Under the pieces are notes generated by a model. The model made no database searches. It worked only from the letters and a program-made list of their open reading frames with translations, and was not told the DNA's origin. This document shows, in pieces, positions 26,829 through 35,265 of a stretch of 64,000 nt of DNA. Within the stretch, counting starts at the first letter, position 1; each line of letters starts with the position of its first letter. The position numbers and the translations under genes were made by a program. Origin of the DNA: Propionivibrio hellwigii (GTDB lineage Bacteria > Pseudomonadota > Gammaproteobacteria > Burkholderiales > Rhodocyclaceae); contig NZ_JBEUWX010000002.1 of assembly GCF_041770905.1 (NCBI RefSeq), forward strand, positions 186,001 through 250,000, in the 5' to 3' direction.

Positions 26829-27377
26829 ATGATGAAATTACGACGACCGACCTTGGCGGATAAAGCAGCTGTTCTGGCGTTGGTGGCTGAGTTTGAACAA
26901 AGCCAGTCTGCCCATGATGGCGGCTTCTGGGATCCTGGCAATTTTTGTTATGAAACCTGGCTGAAGGGCGTGCAGGATGGCGAGCTGGGTTTAAATCTCC
27001 CCGACGGTTGGGTGCCGGCTATTCAACTTATTGGTTTTGAAGGGAAAAAGGCGGTCGGCTTTCTCAACCTTCGTTTGGCGCTCAATGATCATCTCTTGCA
27101 GTTTGGCGGTCATATCGGCTACTCGGTTCGCCCGACCGAAAGAAATAAGGGCTACGCCAAAGCCATGTTAAAGCAGGCTTTCAGTTTTGCTATCTCCAGA
27201 AATATCAAACGCGTGCTGGTGATCTGCCACGTTGGCAATCCTGCTAGCCGGGCGGTGATTCTGGCAAATGGCGGGGTGCTGGAAGACGTGCGTGAAGGAA
27301 GCGAGCGTTATTGGATAGCGCTGGAAAGCAAAGATGGAAATCACGTCAAACACGCCCAGGCGATGCCCAAAAAATAA
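26829..27377 (+). CDS. GNAT family N-acetyltransferase
   Basis: The 182-residue protein shows a GNAT fold. FGGHIGYSVRPTERNKGYAK carries beta-4 and the acetyl-CoA pyrophosphate loop (RxxxxGxA type, about 98-118), followed by VLVICHVGNPASRAVILANGG. Two ATGs in a row (26829 and 26832) are possible starts, with AGGATGGA before them. The substrate is unknown. It stands between two repeat arrays, and single acetyltransferase genes in such places are often recent arrivals. Confidence 0.85.
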   Translation: MMKLRRPTLADKAAVLALVAEFEQSQSAHDGGFWDPGNFCYETWLKGVQDGELGLNLPDGWVPAIQLIGFEGKKAVGFLNLRLALNDHLLQFGGHIGYSVRPTERNKGYAKAMLKQAFSFAISRNIKRVLVICHVGNPASRAVILANGGVLEDVREGSERYWIALESKDGNHVKHAQAMPKK

Positions 27378-27501
27378 GCGGGTGGCGACGCAACTGACGC
27401 TGCCCTGAACCCCTTATAAATAGGGCGTTTCAGAGGCACCTGTCCGGAAACACCCTATCCACACGGGGTTGCGGGCAGCCCTTTTTAAAAGCCAGACAAT
27501 C
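27378..27501. repeat. Modular short GC-rich intergenic repeats
   Basis: Modules CCCTTATAAATAGGGCG and CACCCTATCCACACGGGG precede the next Correia-like element. The boundary sequence CCAGACAATCTATAGCGG also flanks the copy ending at 55280, in inverse orientation, so the two insertions share flanking DNA. Confidence 0.6.
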
Positions 27502-27608
27502 TATAGCGGCTTAACTTTGCCAAAAGACAAGGCGGCGAGCCGCTGACAGTACGAGAGTAGTACGGCAAGGCGAGCCAACGCCGTATTTTGGCGAAGGAAG
27601 CCGCTATT
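27502..27608. mobile_element. Correia-like palindromic element
   Basis: The 107-bp copy has the clean ends TATAGCGGCTTAAC and GGAAGCCGCTAT, with CTGACAGTACGAGAGTAGTA at the centre. It is the best-preserved copy in this orientation. Confidence 0.8.
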
Positions 27609-27783
27609 TCAGAGAGACGCGGGCTTCCGGGGTGTGTGCCCGGAGAGGCCCTAAATACGCGGGCTGCGGCGGTGCCTCGCGCGGCGGTTGCGGCAAGTGT
27701 GTCGTGGCGCGGCGGTTGCAGCTGGCTGCCGTGAATCGCCATCAGCAGCCACAGCCGCCATCAACCGCTCTCCGGACCCCCGG
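27609..27783. repeat. Modular repeats and unassigned sequence
   Basis: The first part has GCGGGCTTCCGGGGTGTG and CCTAAATACGCGGGCT modules. The rest, up to the trpS stop, is GC-rich with no recognised content. Confidence 0.4.
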
Positions 27784-28794
27784 CTATTTCAGCGGCCGGA
27801 TGCCGACGGCTTCGCGCACCTGGTCGAGGAATCCGCGCGCTTTTTGCCGCGCCTTCTGCGCGCCGGCCTGAAGGATGTCCTCGATTTGCGCCGGGCGGGC
27901 GGTGAGCGCGGCGTAGCGCTCGCGCGGTTCGGCCAGCTCGGCGTTGATGCGGGCGGCTAAGAGTTTCTTGGCCTCGCCCCAGGCCAGGCCGTCGGCCAGC
28001 AGCCGGGTGAATTCCGCATTTTCGGCCGGCGTGGTGAACGCTTTGTAAATCTCGAACAGCGGGCTTTCGCCGGGATACTTGGGCTCGCCTGGCTCCTTCA
28101 GGTTGGTGATGATCTTGTTGACCGCCTTCTGGGTTTTCTTGTCGTTTTCCCACAGCGGGATGGTGTTGCCGTAGGACTTGCTCATCTTGCGCCCATCGAG
28201 GCCAACGAGCAGCTCGACGTTTTCATCGACCTTCGCTTCCGGCAGGGTAAACAGGGGCTTGAAGCGCGAATTAAAGCGGGTGGCAATATCCCGCGCCATT
28301 TCAAGGTGCTGGATCTGGTCGCGTCCGACGGGCACTTCATTGGCGTTGAACATCAAAATATCGGCGCTCATCAGAATCGGATAGCTGTACAGCCCCATCT
28401 CGATGGCCTGGTCGTGGTCGCCGCCGCCTTCCGCATTCTGATCCTGCACCGCCGCCTTGTAAGCGTGCGCGCGGTTCATCAGCCCCTTGGACGTGATGCA
28501 GGTCAAAATCCAGTTCAGCTCCATGATTTCGGGAATGTCGCTCTGCCGGTAAAACGTCGTGCGTTCAGGGTCAAGGCCGCAGGAAAGCCACGTCGCGGCG
28601 ACCGCCTGGGTCGATGCGTGGATCATGGCCGGATCGTGGCACTTGATGATGCCGTGGTAATCGGCGAGAAAGAAAAAGGACTCGGTATCCTCATCGCGGG
28701 CAGCCTGGATGGCCGGGCGCACCGCACCCACATAATTGCCCAGATGCGGGATGCCGGTCGTGGTGATGCCGGTGAGAACGCGCTTTTTACTCAT
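27784..28794 (-). CDS. trpS: Tryptophanyl-tRNA synthetase
   Basis: The 336-residue class I aminoacyl-tRNA synthetase charges tRNA-Trp. The HIGH-like motif is TGIPHLGNYVG, the KMSKS motif is GRKMSKSYGN, and the tryptophan pocket region has ADYHGIIKC. Length and ends match bacterial TrpRS. It is monocistronic as far as the window shows. Confidence 0.97.
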   Translation of the reverse strand: MSKKRVLTGITTTGIPHLGNYVGAVRPAIQAARDEDTESFFFLADYHGIIKCHDPAMIHASTQAVAATWLSCGLDPERTTFYRQSDIPEIMELNWILTCITSKGLMNRAHAYKAAVQDQNAEGGGDHDQAIEMGLYSYPILMSADILMFNANEVPVGRDQIQHLEMARDIATRFNSRFKPLFTLPEAKVDENVELLVGLDGRKMSKSYGNTIPLWENDKKTQKAVNKIITNLKEPGEPKYPGESPLFEIYKAFTTPAENAEFTRLLADGLAWGEAKKLLAARINAELAEPRERYAALTARPAQIEDILQAGAQKARQKARGFLDQVREAVGIRPLK

Positions 28795-29049
28795 GAAATG
28801 CCTTCCTGCGAAATTTTTCTGAATTATCCGGAATATGCGAAGTGTCAGAATATAAATATATAAATAAGCCCGAAATAAATTCGACGCCCGGAATTTTTTG
28901 CGGCGACATTTTAAAACAGAACCTGGATACGCACCCCGATTTTTACCGCGTATTCCCAGGTTGCCAGCCGCCTGCGGAGAGCCGGCTAAAGCGGGGGCAG
29001 CGCATCCGGCAACTCACCGGCAAAGCGGTAAAAGTCTGCCGATGATCGC
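28795..29049. other. AT-richer intergenic region, no gene recognised
   Basis: The DNA between the divergent trpS and membrane-protein genes drops in GC content at about 28810-28900. A 67-codon frame at 28842-29045 has no family features. Promoters for both genes should lie here. Confidence 0.4.
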
Positions 29050-29078
29050 TTGACATACACAGGGCTGCATCCTAGATT
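29050..29078 (+). promoter_or_regulatory. Candidate sigma-70 promoter
   Basis: TTGACA (29050-29055), a 17-bp spacer and TAGATT (29073-29078) form a strong candidate 63 bases before the start of the small membrane-protein gene. GGGAGGC follows as its ribosome site. Confidence 0.6.
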
Positions 29079-29141
29079 CCATCGCAGCAGATGTAGTCTA
29101 TCGGTATCTTCTCGATCTCTTTTAATTTTTGGGAGGCTGAT

Positions 29142-29750
29142 ATGGGCGCGGTCATCCTGCCCCTGATGGGGATTTACCTGCTGCTGCTGATCGTCGGCAC
29201 GGCCTACGGCTGGCGCTGGGCTAAACGGCGAGGCTATTCGACAGTCAAACGCGCGTTCTGCGCCTTGGGCGGCTTCCTGATTGTCTATTTACCGCTTATG
29301 TGGGACTGGATACCGACTGAATTGGCGCACCGCTATTACTGCAAGAAAGAAGCCGGTTTATGGATTTATAAAACGCTGGATCAATGGAAAGCGGAAAACC
29401 CCGGCGTATATGAGACGCTGGTGTATAACAAGGATCGACCGTTTAAAGTCTATTATGATGATGAGACAGGTAGTAAATCTGTCTATTTTTTCAATGAAAG
29501 AATAAATTATTCTTCTGAGAGAAAGCGTGTTTTTTCTTTCTTAATTGTAAAGAAAAAAATATTTGAAATTATTGATTCAAAAAATAATGAGGTTTTGGTG
29601 AGATATATTGATTTTAGTTACAATGGAGGCTCGCCCGCAATCGGAACTGGCTATAAAATCTGGATGAGCGGGCTAAATTGCTCGAACGGGTTAGTGTTGC
29701 AAAATCAATTTTTTGATATTTTGAATATGTTTGAAGGAGCCAAGAAATGA
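29142..29750 (+). CDS. Small membrane protein, possible immunity protein of a secreted toxin
   Basis: I recognise no named family. The 202-residue product has two hydrophobic segments (about 3-22 and 40-58), then an outside or periplasmic domain starting at YYCKKEAGLWIYKTL. The block VRYIDFSYNGG near residue 155 matches GRYVNISYAGG of the protein encoded at 47478, and CxxEGGLxIY-like starts are also shared, so the two are distant homologues. Base composition falls sharply after 29450, unlike its neighbours. The stop overlaps (ATGA) the start of a truncated downstream frame, as in coupled toxin-immunity genes. The role is an inference. Confidence 0.7.
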   Translation: MGAVILPLMGIYLLLLIVGTAYGWRWAKRRGYSTVKRAFCALGGFLIVYLPLMWDWIPTELAHRYYCKKEAGLWIYKTLDQWKAENPGVYETLVYNKDRPFKVYYDDETGSKSVYFFNERINYSSERKRVFSFLIVKKKIFEIIDSKNNEVLVRYIDFSYNGGSPAIGTGYKIWMSGLNCSNGLVLQNQFFDILNMFEGAKK

Positions 29751-29857
29751 TTAATTCACTATCTCTATTTGAACAAGCGCAATTAGCGGAAGCCAATTAA
29801 GCTTTATTCTCAAATAAGAATAGATTTTTAATAAAGCAGTCTTTACTAATTTTTTAG
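29747..29857 (+). pseudogene. Truncated N-terminus of a downstream protein
   Basis: ATG 29747 overlaps the previous stop and has AAGGAGCC 8 bases upstream, so it should be translated well, but the frame stops after MINSLSLFEQAQLAEAN. If the TAA at 29798 is read as Tyr, the frame continues ALFSNKNRFLIKQSLLIF to 29857. The N-terminus is like those I recall from lipase-like or RTX-type secreted proteins, which favours a decayed toxin gene whose body has been lost. A genuine 17-residue peptide is less likely. Confidence 0.45.
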
Positions 29858-30273
29858 ATTATTTTAAAGGCAATAGGCAGTCATCAACTCATTGAAGCTT
29901 TTGCAAAGCTTTCTAGTTTTCTTTTGGTGTTTTTAATATTTTTAGAAATACGATGCGCAGATTCCTTAAAACAGGTTTCTGCCAGGTTTTGCAAAGGTTT
30001 CATTTTTTTCGGATGAATATCTTGCCCGAGATGCTTTCGGGAACTTTTTGCTGCCCGGAATCTCAATGCCGTTGCAACTTGCCGATGGCGCGCATTTAGG
30101 CGGCGGTTTTGCCGCGCCCTCCGGTTGAAGGGCGGATGCAATTGCCCGGATTTTGGGATTGCGTATGTTTTTTATCTCAGGTTCTGTGGCGGGCTGTTTG
30201 CGTCCGGAGGTGGTTGCATGGGTTTTTCGGCGCTTTCCGGAAAACTTTTGAATAATGATGAAAGGAGACATTG
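29858..30273. other. Intergenic region, no gene recognised
   Basis: The first 130 bases are AT-rich and belong with the decayed locus; the rest returns to the usual composition. AAAGGAG at 30261-30267 is the ribosome site of the next gene. Nothing else was identified. Confidence 0.4.
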
Positions 30274-30609
30274 ATGGAAAACTGGAATGAGTACCGCAAG
30301 GAACTGATGGCGCGCGTGGGCGAACTGGGCAAACTTTCGCCGGATACCGTTGCCGGCTACCAGGCGCTTGCCGGCGCGGGCAAGAAGACCCAGCATCTCG
30401 ACGCAAAAACGCGCGAATTGATTGCGCTGGCCGTGGCCGTGACCACGCGCTGTGACGGCTGTATCACCATGCATGTGGCGGAGGCCGCCAAATTGGGCGT
30501 CAGCCGCGAGGAGATTGCCGAAGCGCTGGGCGTTGCGGTGGCGATGAATGCCGGCGCCGCCGTGGCGTATTCGGCGCGCGTCCTGGATGCGTTTGCCGCG
30601 CAGGGCTGA
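30274..30609 (+). CDS. AhpD-like carboxymuconolactone decarboxylase family protein
   Basis: The 111-residue all-helical protein has the AhpD-type redox motif: CDGC (about 64-67) followed three residues later by His, with the conserved Glu earlier in TRELIALAVAV. Such proteins form oligomers and reduce peroxides or act in related thiol chemistry. ATG 30274 has a strong AAAGGAG site; TTG 30271 is in frame but less likely. It is monocistronic with its own terminator. Confidence 0.9.
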   Translation: MENWNEYRKELMARVGELGKLSPDTVAGYQALAGAGKKTQHLDAKTRELIALAVAVTTRCDGCITMHVAEAAKLGVSREEIAEALGVAVAMNAGAAVAYSARVLDAFAAQG

Positions 30610-30649
30610 ACGCCCGGATGTGAGGGCTGCAATTTCGCATCCGCAGCCG

Positions 30650-30694
30650 GCGCGCGGGGATTGGCAGCATGATGCTGATCCCGCGCGCTTTTTT
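30650..30694 (+). terminator. Hairpin terminator
   Basis: GCGCGCGGGGAT pairs with ATCCCGCGCGC (30678-30688) with one bulge, around inner arms CAGCAT / ATGCTG, and is followed by TTTTTT. It ends the AhpD-like transcript. Confidence 0.85.
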
Positions 30695-31469
30695 ATTGTT
30701 TCTCCTGCATCCAGCTTCAGTGTGATCAAGGATGATCAGGTCTTGCGATTTGTTGGTTTTCGATGCTCTGGTTTTTGATGCGCCGGCAAGTGCCGGAAAT
30801 CCGAAACGGCGAAAATCCGCAGTGCCGGAAATCTAAAATACCGAGAGTCCGCGCGTGTCGTGCCGGACGGACGGCAAGTTGATGGCGGTAGCGTTTAGTC
30901 CCCCCGGCTTGGACCTTGTCTGGGCGCGCGGTTCGATGAGGTGGACGTCAGAAAAGCGCTAGAGAGCTGCCTCGGTTCGGGCGCTGCCTGGGCGTGCGCA
31001 GAAGCGGTGCCGTGGCGCTGCTGTGCGCGCAGAGTTGAAAAACAAAGAATTTGCTGCGGCCAAGGAAACGGCGCTGCCTGGTGTGCGCGGATGTTTGAGG
31101 GCGCCAGCCTGAATGCGCATGGTGACAGCGCTCCTGAGCGCGATGAAAGGACGCGCATGAACAACGCGCATGCTTGGAAACATGCTGCAAAACGTGCTGC
31201 AATGTTGCCGGGCAGCGGCGCGGCTTTGCCGCCCGGAAAGAAAGCAAGCGAAGAACTATTGAACTATTTGAAAGGGGGATGAAATGGGCGGAAAGGACGG
31301 GTTGCCGCAGGTTACATGAGAACTCCCGAATGGGAGGAGGGCGGATGGAGTGCCGCGGGTTGTGCGAGGAGAGCCGGAGTTTTTGCGCTGCTGATGCAGC
31401 TGTGTTGCGCCTGGTGTATAAGTCTTTGTTTTAATTGACGGCGCGGGGCAATCAGCGTTTAATGTTGCC
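30695..31469. other. Long intergenic region, no gene recognised
   Basis: About 775 bases. Frames such as the one at 30941-31282 are Cys/Arg/Ala-rich with poor start contexts and no family features, so I reject them. No known repeat family of the window occurs here. The final part precedes tRNA-Leu(CAG) on its downstream side. Confidence 0.4.
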
Positions 31470-31556
31470 TGGTGCCCAGGAAGGGACTCGAACCCCCACA
31501 GTGTTGCCACCACTAGGACCTGAACCTAGCGCGTCTACCAATTTCGCCACCTGGGC
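31470..31556 (-). tRNA. tRNA-Leu (CAG)
   Basis: The 87-base gene has acceptor arms GCCCAGG / CCTGGGC, the long variable arm of leucine tRNAs (GTGGTGGCAACACTG), anticodon CAG in the loop TTCAGGT, and an encoded CCA. It has no intron, unlike tRNA-Leu(UAA) at 46981. Confidence 0.97.
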
Positions 31557-31582
31557 CTGCATAACGACGAAGCGAAGGCCGC

Positions 31583-31610
31583 ATTCTAAGGGAATGAACT
31601 CAAATGTCAA
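31583..31610 (-). promoter_or_regulatory. Promoter for tRNA-Leu (CAG), overlapping the rnr start
   Basis: Read leftward, TTGACA (31610-31605), a 16-bp spacer and TAGAAT (31588-31583) precede the tRNA by 26 bases. The -35 box overlaps codons 1-3 of rnr on the other strand, so polymerase here and translation of rnr share the same DNA. Confidence 0.7.
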
Positions 31611-34090
31611 TAAGAAAGCTTTCAAAAATCAGAAAAAACGACCCGTTTTTCCAGCGTGAAATGGCGAAATATGACCTGCCGCTGCCCTCCCGCGAATACA
31701 TCGTGCAGACGCTGACCGAGCAAGGCCGGCCGGTCAGTCTGGATTTTCTTTGCGACCTGCTCGATGTGCGCAAGGCCGAGCGCGAGCCATTCGTGCGCCG
31801 TCTGGCGGCGATGGAGCGCGAGGCGCAATTGATGCGCAACCGCAAAGGGGCGTACATCCTGCCGGAACGCGCCAGCCTCATTGCCGGGCGGGTCGAGGGG
31901 CATCCGGACGGCTATGGCTTCTTCATCCCGGACGATGGCAGCGACGATCTTTTTCTCGATGCCAAGCAGATGACCAAGGTGCTGCATCGGGACCGGGCGC
32001 TGGTGCGCGTGACCGGCATCGATCGCAAGGGCCGGCGCGAGGCGGCGATTGTCGAAGTGACCGAGCGCGCCAACAGCCGGATCGTCGGGCGCGTGCTGGT
32101 CGAGCACGGCATCATGCTGGTGGCGCCCGAAAACCGGCGGATTCACCAGGACATCCTCATCGTTGCCGATCAAAAGGTTGGCAAACAGGCCGGCAAATGG
32201 CTCCAGCCCAAAGCAGGCCAGGTGGTGATGGTCGAAATCATCGAGCAGCCGACGCGGCATTCGCAGCCGATCGGCCGTGTTGTCGAAGTTCTCGGTAATT
32301 ACGCCGATCCCGGCATGGAAATCGAAATTGCCCTGCGCAAGCATGAGCTGCCTTTTGAGTTTTCGCCCGAAGCCGTCAAGGAAGCCCTCGCCTTGCCGGC
32401 CAAAGTCAGAAAAGCCGATCTGGACGGACGATGCGACCTGCGCGATCTGCCGCTGGTGACGATTGACGGCGAAACGGCCAAGGATTTCGACGACGCCGTT
32501 TTTGCCGAGAAAAAAGGGCGCGGCTGGCGGCTGGTGGTGGCGATTGCCGACGTCAGCCATTACGTGCGGCCGGGCGCGGCGCTCGACCGTGAGGCCTGCG
32601 CGCGCGGCAATTCGGTATATTTCCCGCGCCGCGTCATCCCCATGCTGCCGGAAAAGCTGTCCAACGGCCTGTGCTCGCTCAATCCGGAGGCCGAGCGGCT
32701 GGCGATGGTCTGCGACATGGAGATCAGCGCCGGCGGCCTCGTCAAGGCGTATGCCTTTTATCCGGCCGTGTTCCGTTCGGCGGCGCGGCTGACCTACACG
32801 CAGGTCTGGGCGTGGCTGTCCGGCGCCGCAGCAGGCCCGGCGGCAGATTCAGCGGCAGAGCTGGCGGCGTCCAGTCACGCCATTCCCCCGCCAGTGCAAT
32901 CCTCGCTGCGGGCTTTATATACGCTGTTCGGCATTCTGCTCAAAGCGCGGCGCAAGCGCGGCGCGATCGATTTTGAGACGGTGGAAACGATGATGCTGTT
33001 CAACGACCAGGGGAAAATCGAGAATATCGTGCCGGTTGAGCGCAACGACGCGCACCGGCTCATCGAAGAATGCATGCTGGCGGCCAACGTGTGCGCCGCG
33101 GATTTCCTCGAAAAGCACCGTCATCCCTGCCTGTACCGCGTGCATGAAGGGCCGACGCCGGAAAAACTCGAACAACTGCGCGCTTTTCTCAAGGAATTTG
33201 GCCTCAGCCTGTCGGGCGGCGCGCATCCGGCCGCCAAGGATTACGCGGCGCTGATGGAAACGGTCAAATCCCGCCCGGATGCCGCGCTCCTGCAAACGGC
33301 GATGCTGCGCTCGCTGCGGCAGGCGGTGTATAGCCCGGACAACGTCGGCCACTTCGGCCTGTCCTACGAGCACTACACGCACTTCACTTCACCGATCCGG
33401 CGCTATCCCGACCTGCTTGTGCATCGGGCGATCAAGGCGCTGCTCGCGGGCGCGACGTACCGGCCCGGCAAGTGGGACGACATCGGCCTGCACTGTTCGA
33501 TGACCGAGCGGCGCGCCGACGAGGCGACGCGCGATGTGACGAACTGGCTTAAGTGCTACTACATGCGCGAGCGCATCGGCGAAGTTTTTGTCGGAACGAT
33601 CGCCTCGGTCGTGCCCTTTGGCGTGTTCGTGACGCTTGATGCGGTGTATGTCGAAGGGCTGGTGCATGTATCCGAGCTGGGCGAGGACTACTTCCAGTTC
33701 GACCCGGTGCGCCATGAAATGCTGGGCGAACGCACCGGCCGGCGTTTCCGGCTTGGCGACCGCCTCTGCGTCAAGCTGGTGCGCGCCGATCTGGAAAGCG
33801 GGCGTATTGATTTTGTCCTGGCCGACGCCGACGAAGCCGCCCGGGTTGCTCCACCCGCCCCATCCGAATGGCAGGCGGCCGAATCGGGCGCGTCGCCGCG
33901 TCCGGAAAAGGCTGCTGGAAAAAAGGTGAAAAAGGCAGCGCAAAAAACAGCACAAAAGACAGCGCACAAGGCATCAGGAAAAGCATCAGGAAAGGCACCG
34001 AAAAAAGCACCGAAAAAAGCTTCACCCGGCCGATCCGGACGCACGCCTGCCGGCACAACGCGCCGCTCCGGGAAATCCGCAAAGCACTGA
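31604..34090 (+). CDS. rnr: Ribonuclease R
   Basis: The 828-residue 3'-to-5' exoribonuclease degrades structured RNA. In order it has an N-terminal winged-helix region, cold-shock domains (GRVEGHPDGYGFFIPDDG), the RNB catalytic domain (Asp residues in DGETAKDFDDAV, about 286-297) with HYTHFTSPIRRYPDLLVHR, and an S1 domain (VFVGTIASVVPFGVFV). A Lys/Ala-rich, low-complexity tail of about 60 residues follows. The start MSIRKLSKIRKNDPFF fits betaproteobacterial RNase R. rlmB follows 18 bp later, a conserved pair. Confidence 0.96.
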   Translation: MSIRKLSKIRKNDPFFQREMAKYDLPLPSREYIVQTLTEQGRPVSLDFLCDLLDVRKAEREPFVRRLAAMEREAQLMRNRKGAYILPERASLIAGRVEGHPDGYGFFIPDDGSDDLFLDAKQMTKVLHRDRALVRVTGIDRKGRREAAIVEVTERANSRIVGRVLVEHGIMLVAPENRRIHQDILIVADQKVGKQAGKWLQPKAGQVVMVEIIEQPTRHSQPIGRVVEVLGNYADPGMEIEIALRKHELPFEFSPEAVKEALALPAKVRKADLDGRCDLRDLPLVTIDGETAKDFDDAVFAEKKGRGWRLVVAIADVSHYVRPGAALDREACARGNSVYFPRRVIPMLPEKLSNGLCSLNPEAERLAMVCDMEISAGGLVKAYAFYPAVFRSAARLTYTQVWAWLSGAAAGPAADSAAELAASSHAIPPPVQSSLRALYTLFGILLKARRKRGAIDFETVETMMLFNDQGKIENIVPVERNDAHRLIEECMLAANVCAADFLEKHRHPCLYRVHEGPTPEKLEQLRAFLKEFGLSLSGGAHPAAKDYAALMETVKSRPDAALLQTAMLRSLRQAVYSPDNVGHFGLSYEHYTHFTSPIRRYPDLLVHRAIKALLAGATYRPGKWDDIGLHCSMTERRADEATRDVTNWLKCYYMRERIGEVFVGTIASVVPFGVFVTLDAVYVEGLVHVSELGEDYFQFDPVRHEMLGERTGRRFRLGDRLCVKLVRADLESGRIDFVLADADEAARVAPPAPSEWQAAESGASPRPEKAAGKKVKKAAQKTAQKTAHKASGKASGKAPKKAPKKASPGRSGRTPAGTTRRSGKSAKH

Positions 34091-34108
34091 ACGGAGGGTT
34101 GAATTTTC

Positions 34109-34888
34109 ATGAGCCAGTCTTCGCATTCCGGCGCACCCGCATCGACCGCTGCCGGCTTCATTCACGGCTTCCATGCCGTCATCGCCAAACTGCGGCACCA
34201 GCCGGAGGCCATTCTTGAAATCTTCATCGACGGCGAGCGGCGTGACGCCCGCATGCGCGACCTCCTGCGCCATGCCGAATTGCACGGCGTGCGCGTCATG
34301 GCGGTCGACGGCAAGCGGCTCGACGGCATGGCCGGCGGGCGGATGCGCCATCAGGGCGTCGTCGCCCGCGTCCTTGGCCAGCGGCGGCCGGTGGCGCTCG
34401 ACGATGTTCTCGATACGCTCGAAGAACCTGCCTTTCTGCTCATCCTCGACGGCATTCAGGACCCGCACAACCTGGGCGCCTGCCTGCGCGTGGCCGATGC
34501 CGTCGGCGCGCACGCCGTCATTGCCCCCAAGGACCGCGCCGCCGGGCTGACGCAGGCGGCCATCAAAGTCGCCAGCGGCGCGGCGGAAAGCGTGCCCTAT
34601 ATCACCGTGACCAATCTCGCCCGCACGCTGCGCGAACTTCAGGAACGCGGCATCTGGGTGATCGGCGCCGATGCCGAAGGGCAGGAAGATCTCTACCGCG
34701 CGCAATGGCCGGCGGGCACGGCCTGGGCGCTGGGCGCCGAGGGCGTCGGCCTGCGCCGCCTGACGCGCGAGACCTGCGACCAGCTCGTCACCATTCCCAT
34801 GCTCGGCTCGGTGCAAAGCCTCAATGTCTCCGTCGCCGCCGGCGTCTGCCTCTACGAAGCGCGGCGGCGGCTGACAGCCGCGGGCTGA
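34109..34888 (+). CDS. rlmB: 23S rRNA (guanosine-2'-O-)-methyltransferase RlmB
   Basis: The 259-residue SpoU-family enzyme methylates the ribose of G2251 in 23S rRNA. The knot motifs are LDGIQDPHNLGACLRVADA (motif 1), LGAEGVGLRRL (motif 2) and PMLGSVQSLNVSVAAGV (motif 3); the N-terminal L30e-like substrate domain has FIHGFHAVIAKLR. GGAGGG precedes the start, and rnr lies 18 bp upstream, so the two are co-transcribed. Confidence 0.96.
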   Translation: MSQSSHSGAPASTAAGFIHGFHAVIAKLRHQPEAILEIFIDGERRDARMRDLLRHAELHGVRVMAVDGKRLDGMAGGRMRHQGVVARVLGQRRPVALDDVLDTLEEPAFLLILDGIQDPHNLGACLRVADAVGAHAVIAPKDRAAGLTQAAIKVASGAAESVPYITVTNLARTLRELQERGIWVIGADAEGQEDLYRAQWPAGTAWALGAEGVGLRRLTRETCDQLVTIPMLGSVQSLNVSVAAGVCLYEARRRLTAAG

Positions 34889-34899
34889 ACGTCCGTAGT

Positions 34900-35110
34900 G
34901 ACTGGTCGAATGATCGGCCGCAAGCCCGCGTATTTTGGGCGTTTCCCGGGAGCCTTCTCGCCAGCCCACGTCCCTAGGGCATTTCAGACCGGGCGGCGCT
35001 GTAACCCGCGTCAATTGGGCGTTTTCGGGCAGGCGCCCCGAAAACCCTTGTTTCACGCGGGTTCCCGTCCTGCCTGGCTGGAGAAGCCCGTTTTACGCGG
35101 GCTGGAGCGG
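34900..35110. repeat. Modular repeats of the Sel1-flanking type
   Basis: Modules AGCCCGCGTATTTTGGGCG, ACCCGCGTCAATTGGGCG and AAACCCTTGTTTCACGCGGG form a set that flanks each boundary of the Sel1 region: also 36690-36960, 40530-40690 and, inverted, 58850-59040 and 60290-60500. Confidence 0.65.
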
Positions 35111-35115
35111 TGACG

Positions 35116-35178
35116 ATCAGGCGAAAGGCGGAACGCCAAGCGCGGCAGGCGCTGGAGAAAATGCGTGGGAAGCGTTGA
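35116..35178 (+). pseudogene. Orphan C-terminal tail of a Sel1-repeat gene
   Basis: The frame IRRKAERQARQALEKMRGKR plus stop equals the conserved end of the intact Sel1 genes (for example the tail at 36085-36135), but no Sel1 repeats precede it. It directly abuts the promoter of the first Sel1 gene. Similar tails stand at 36957, 40698 and, reversed, 60232. Confidence 0.7.
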
Positions 35179-35203
35179 GTGCAGCGGGCGAACGCTGGAT
35201 AAT
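35175..35203 (+). promoter_or_regulatory. Promoter of the first Sel1 gene
   Basis: TTGAGT (35175-35180), a 17-bp spacer and GATAAT (35198-35203). The -35 box overlaps the TGA stop of the upstream tail. The same arrangement recurs before the third Sel1 gene at 37010-37038. Confidence 0.6.
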
Positions 35204-35265
35204 GCACCGTGCATTCGCCATACCTTTGCTCGTTCAACCATGAATCAATCAAGGGACATCAAACG

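Noticed and set aside
30941..31282. A 113-codon frame in a long gap
   Set aside because: It is Cys/Arg/Ala-rich without a recognisable fold, has a poor start context, and overlaps equally open frames on the other strand.
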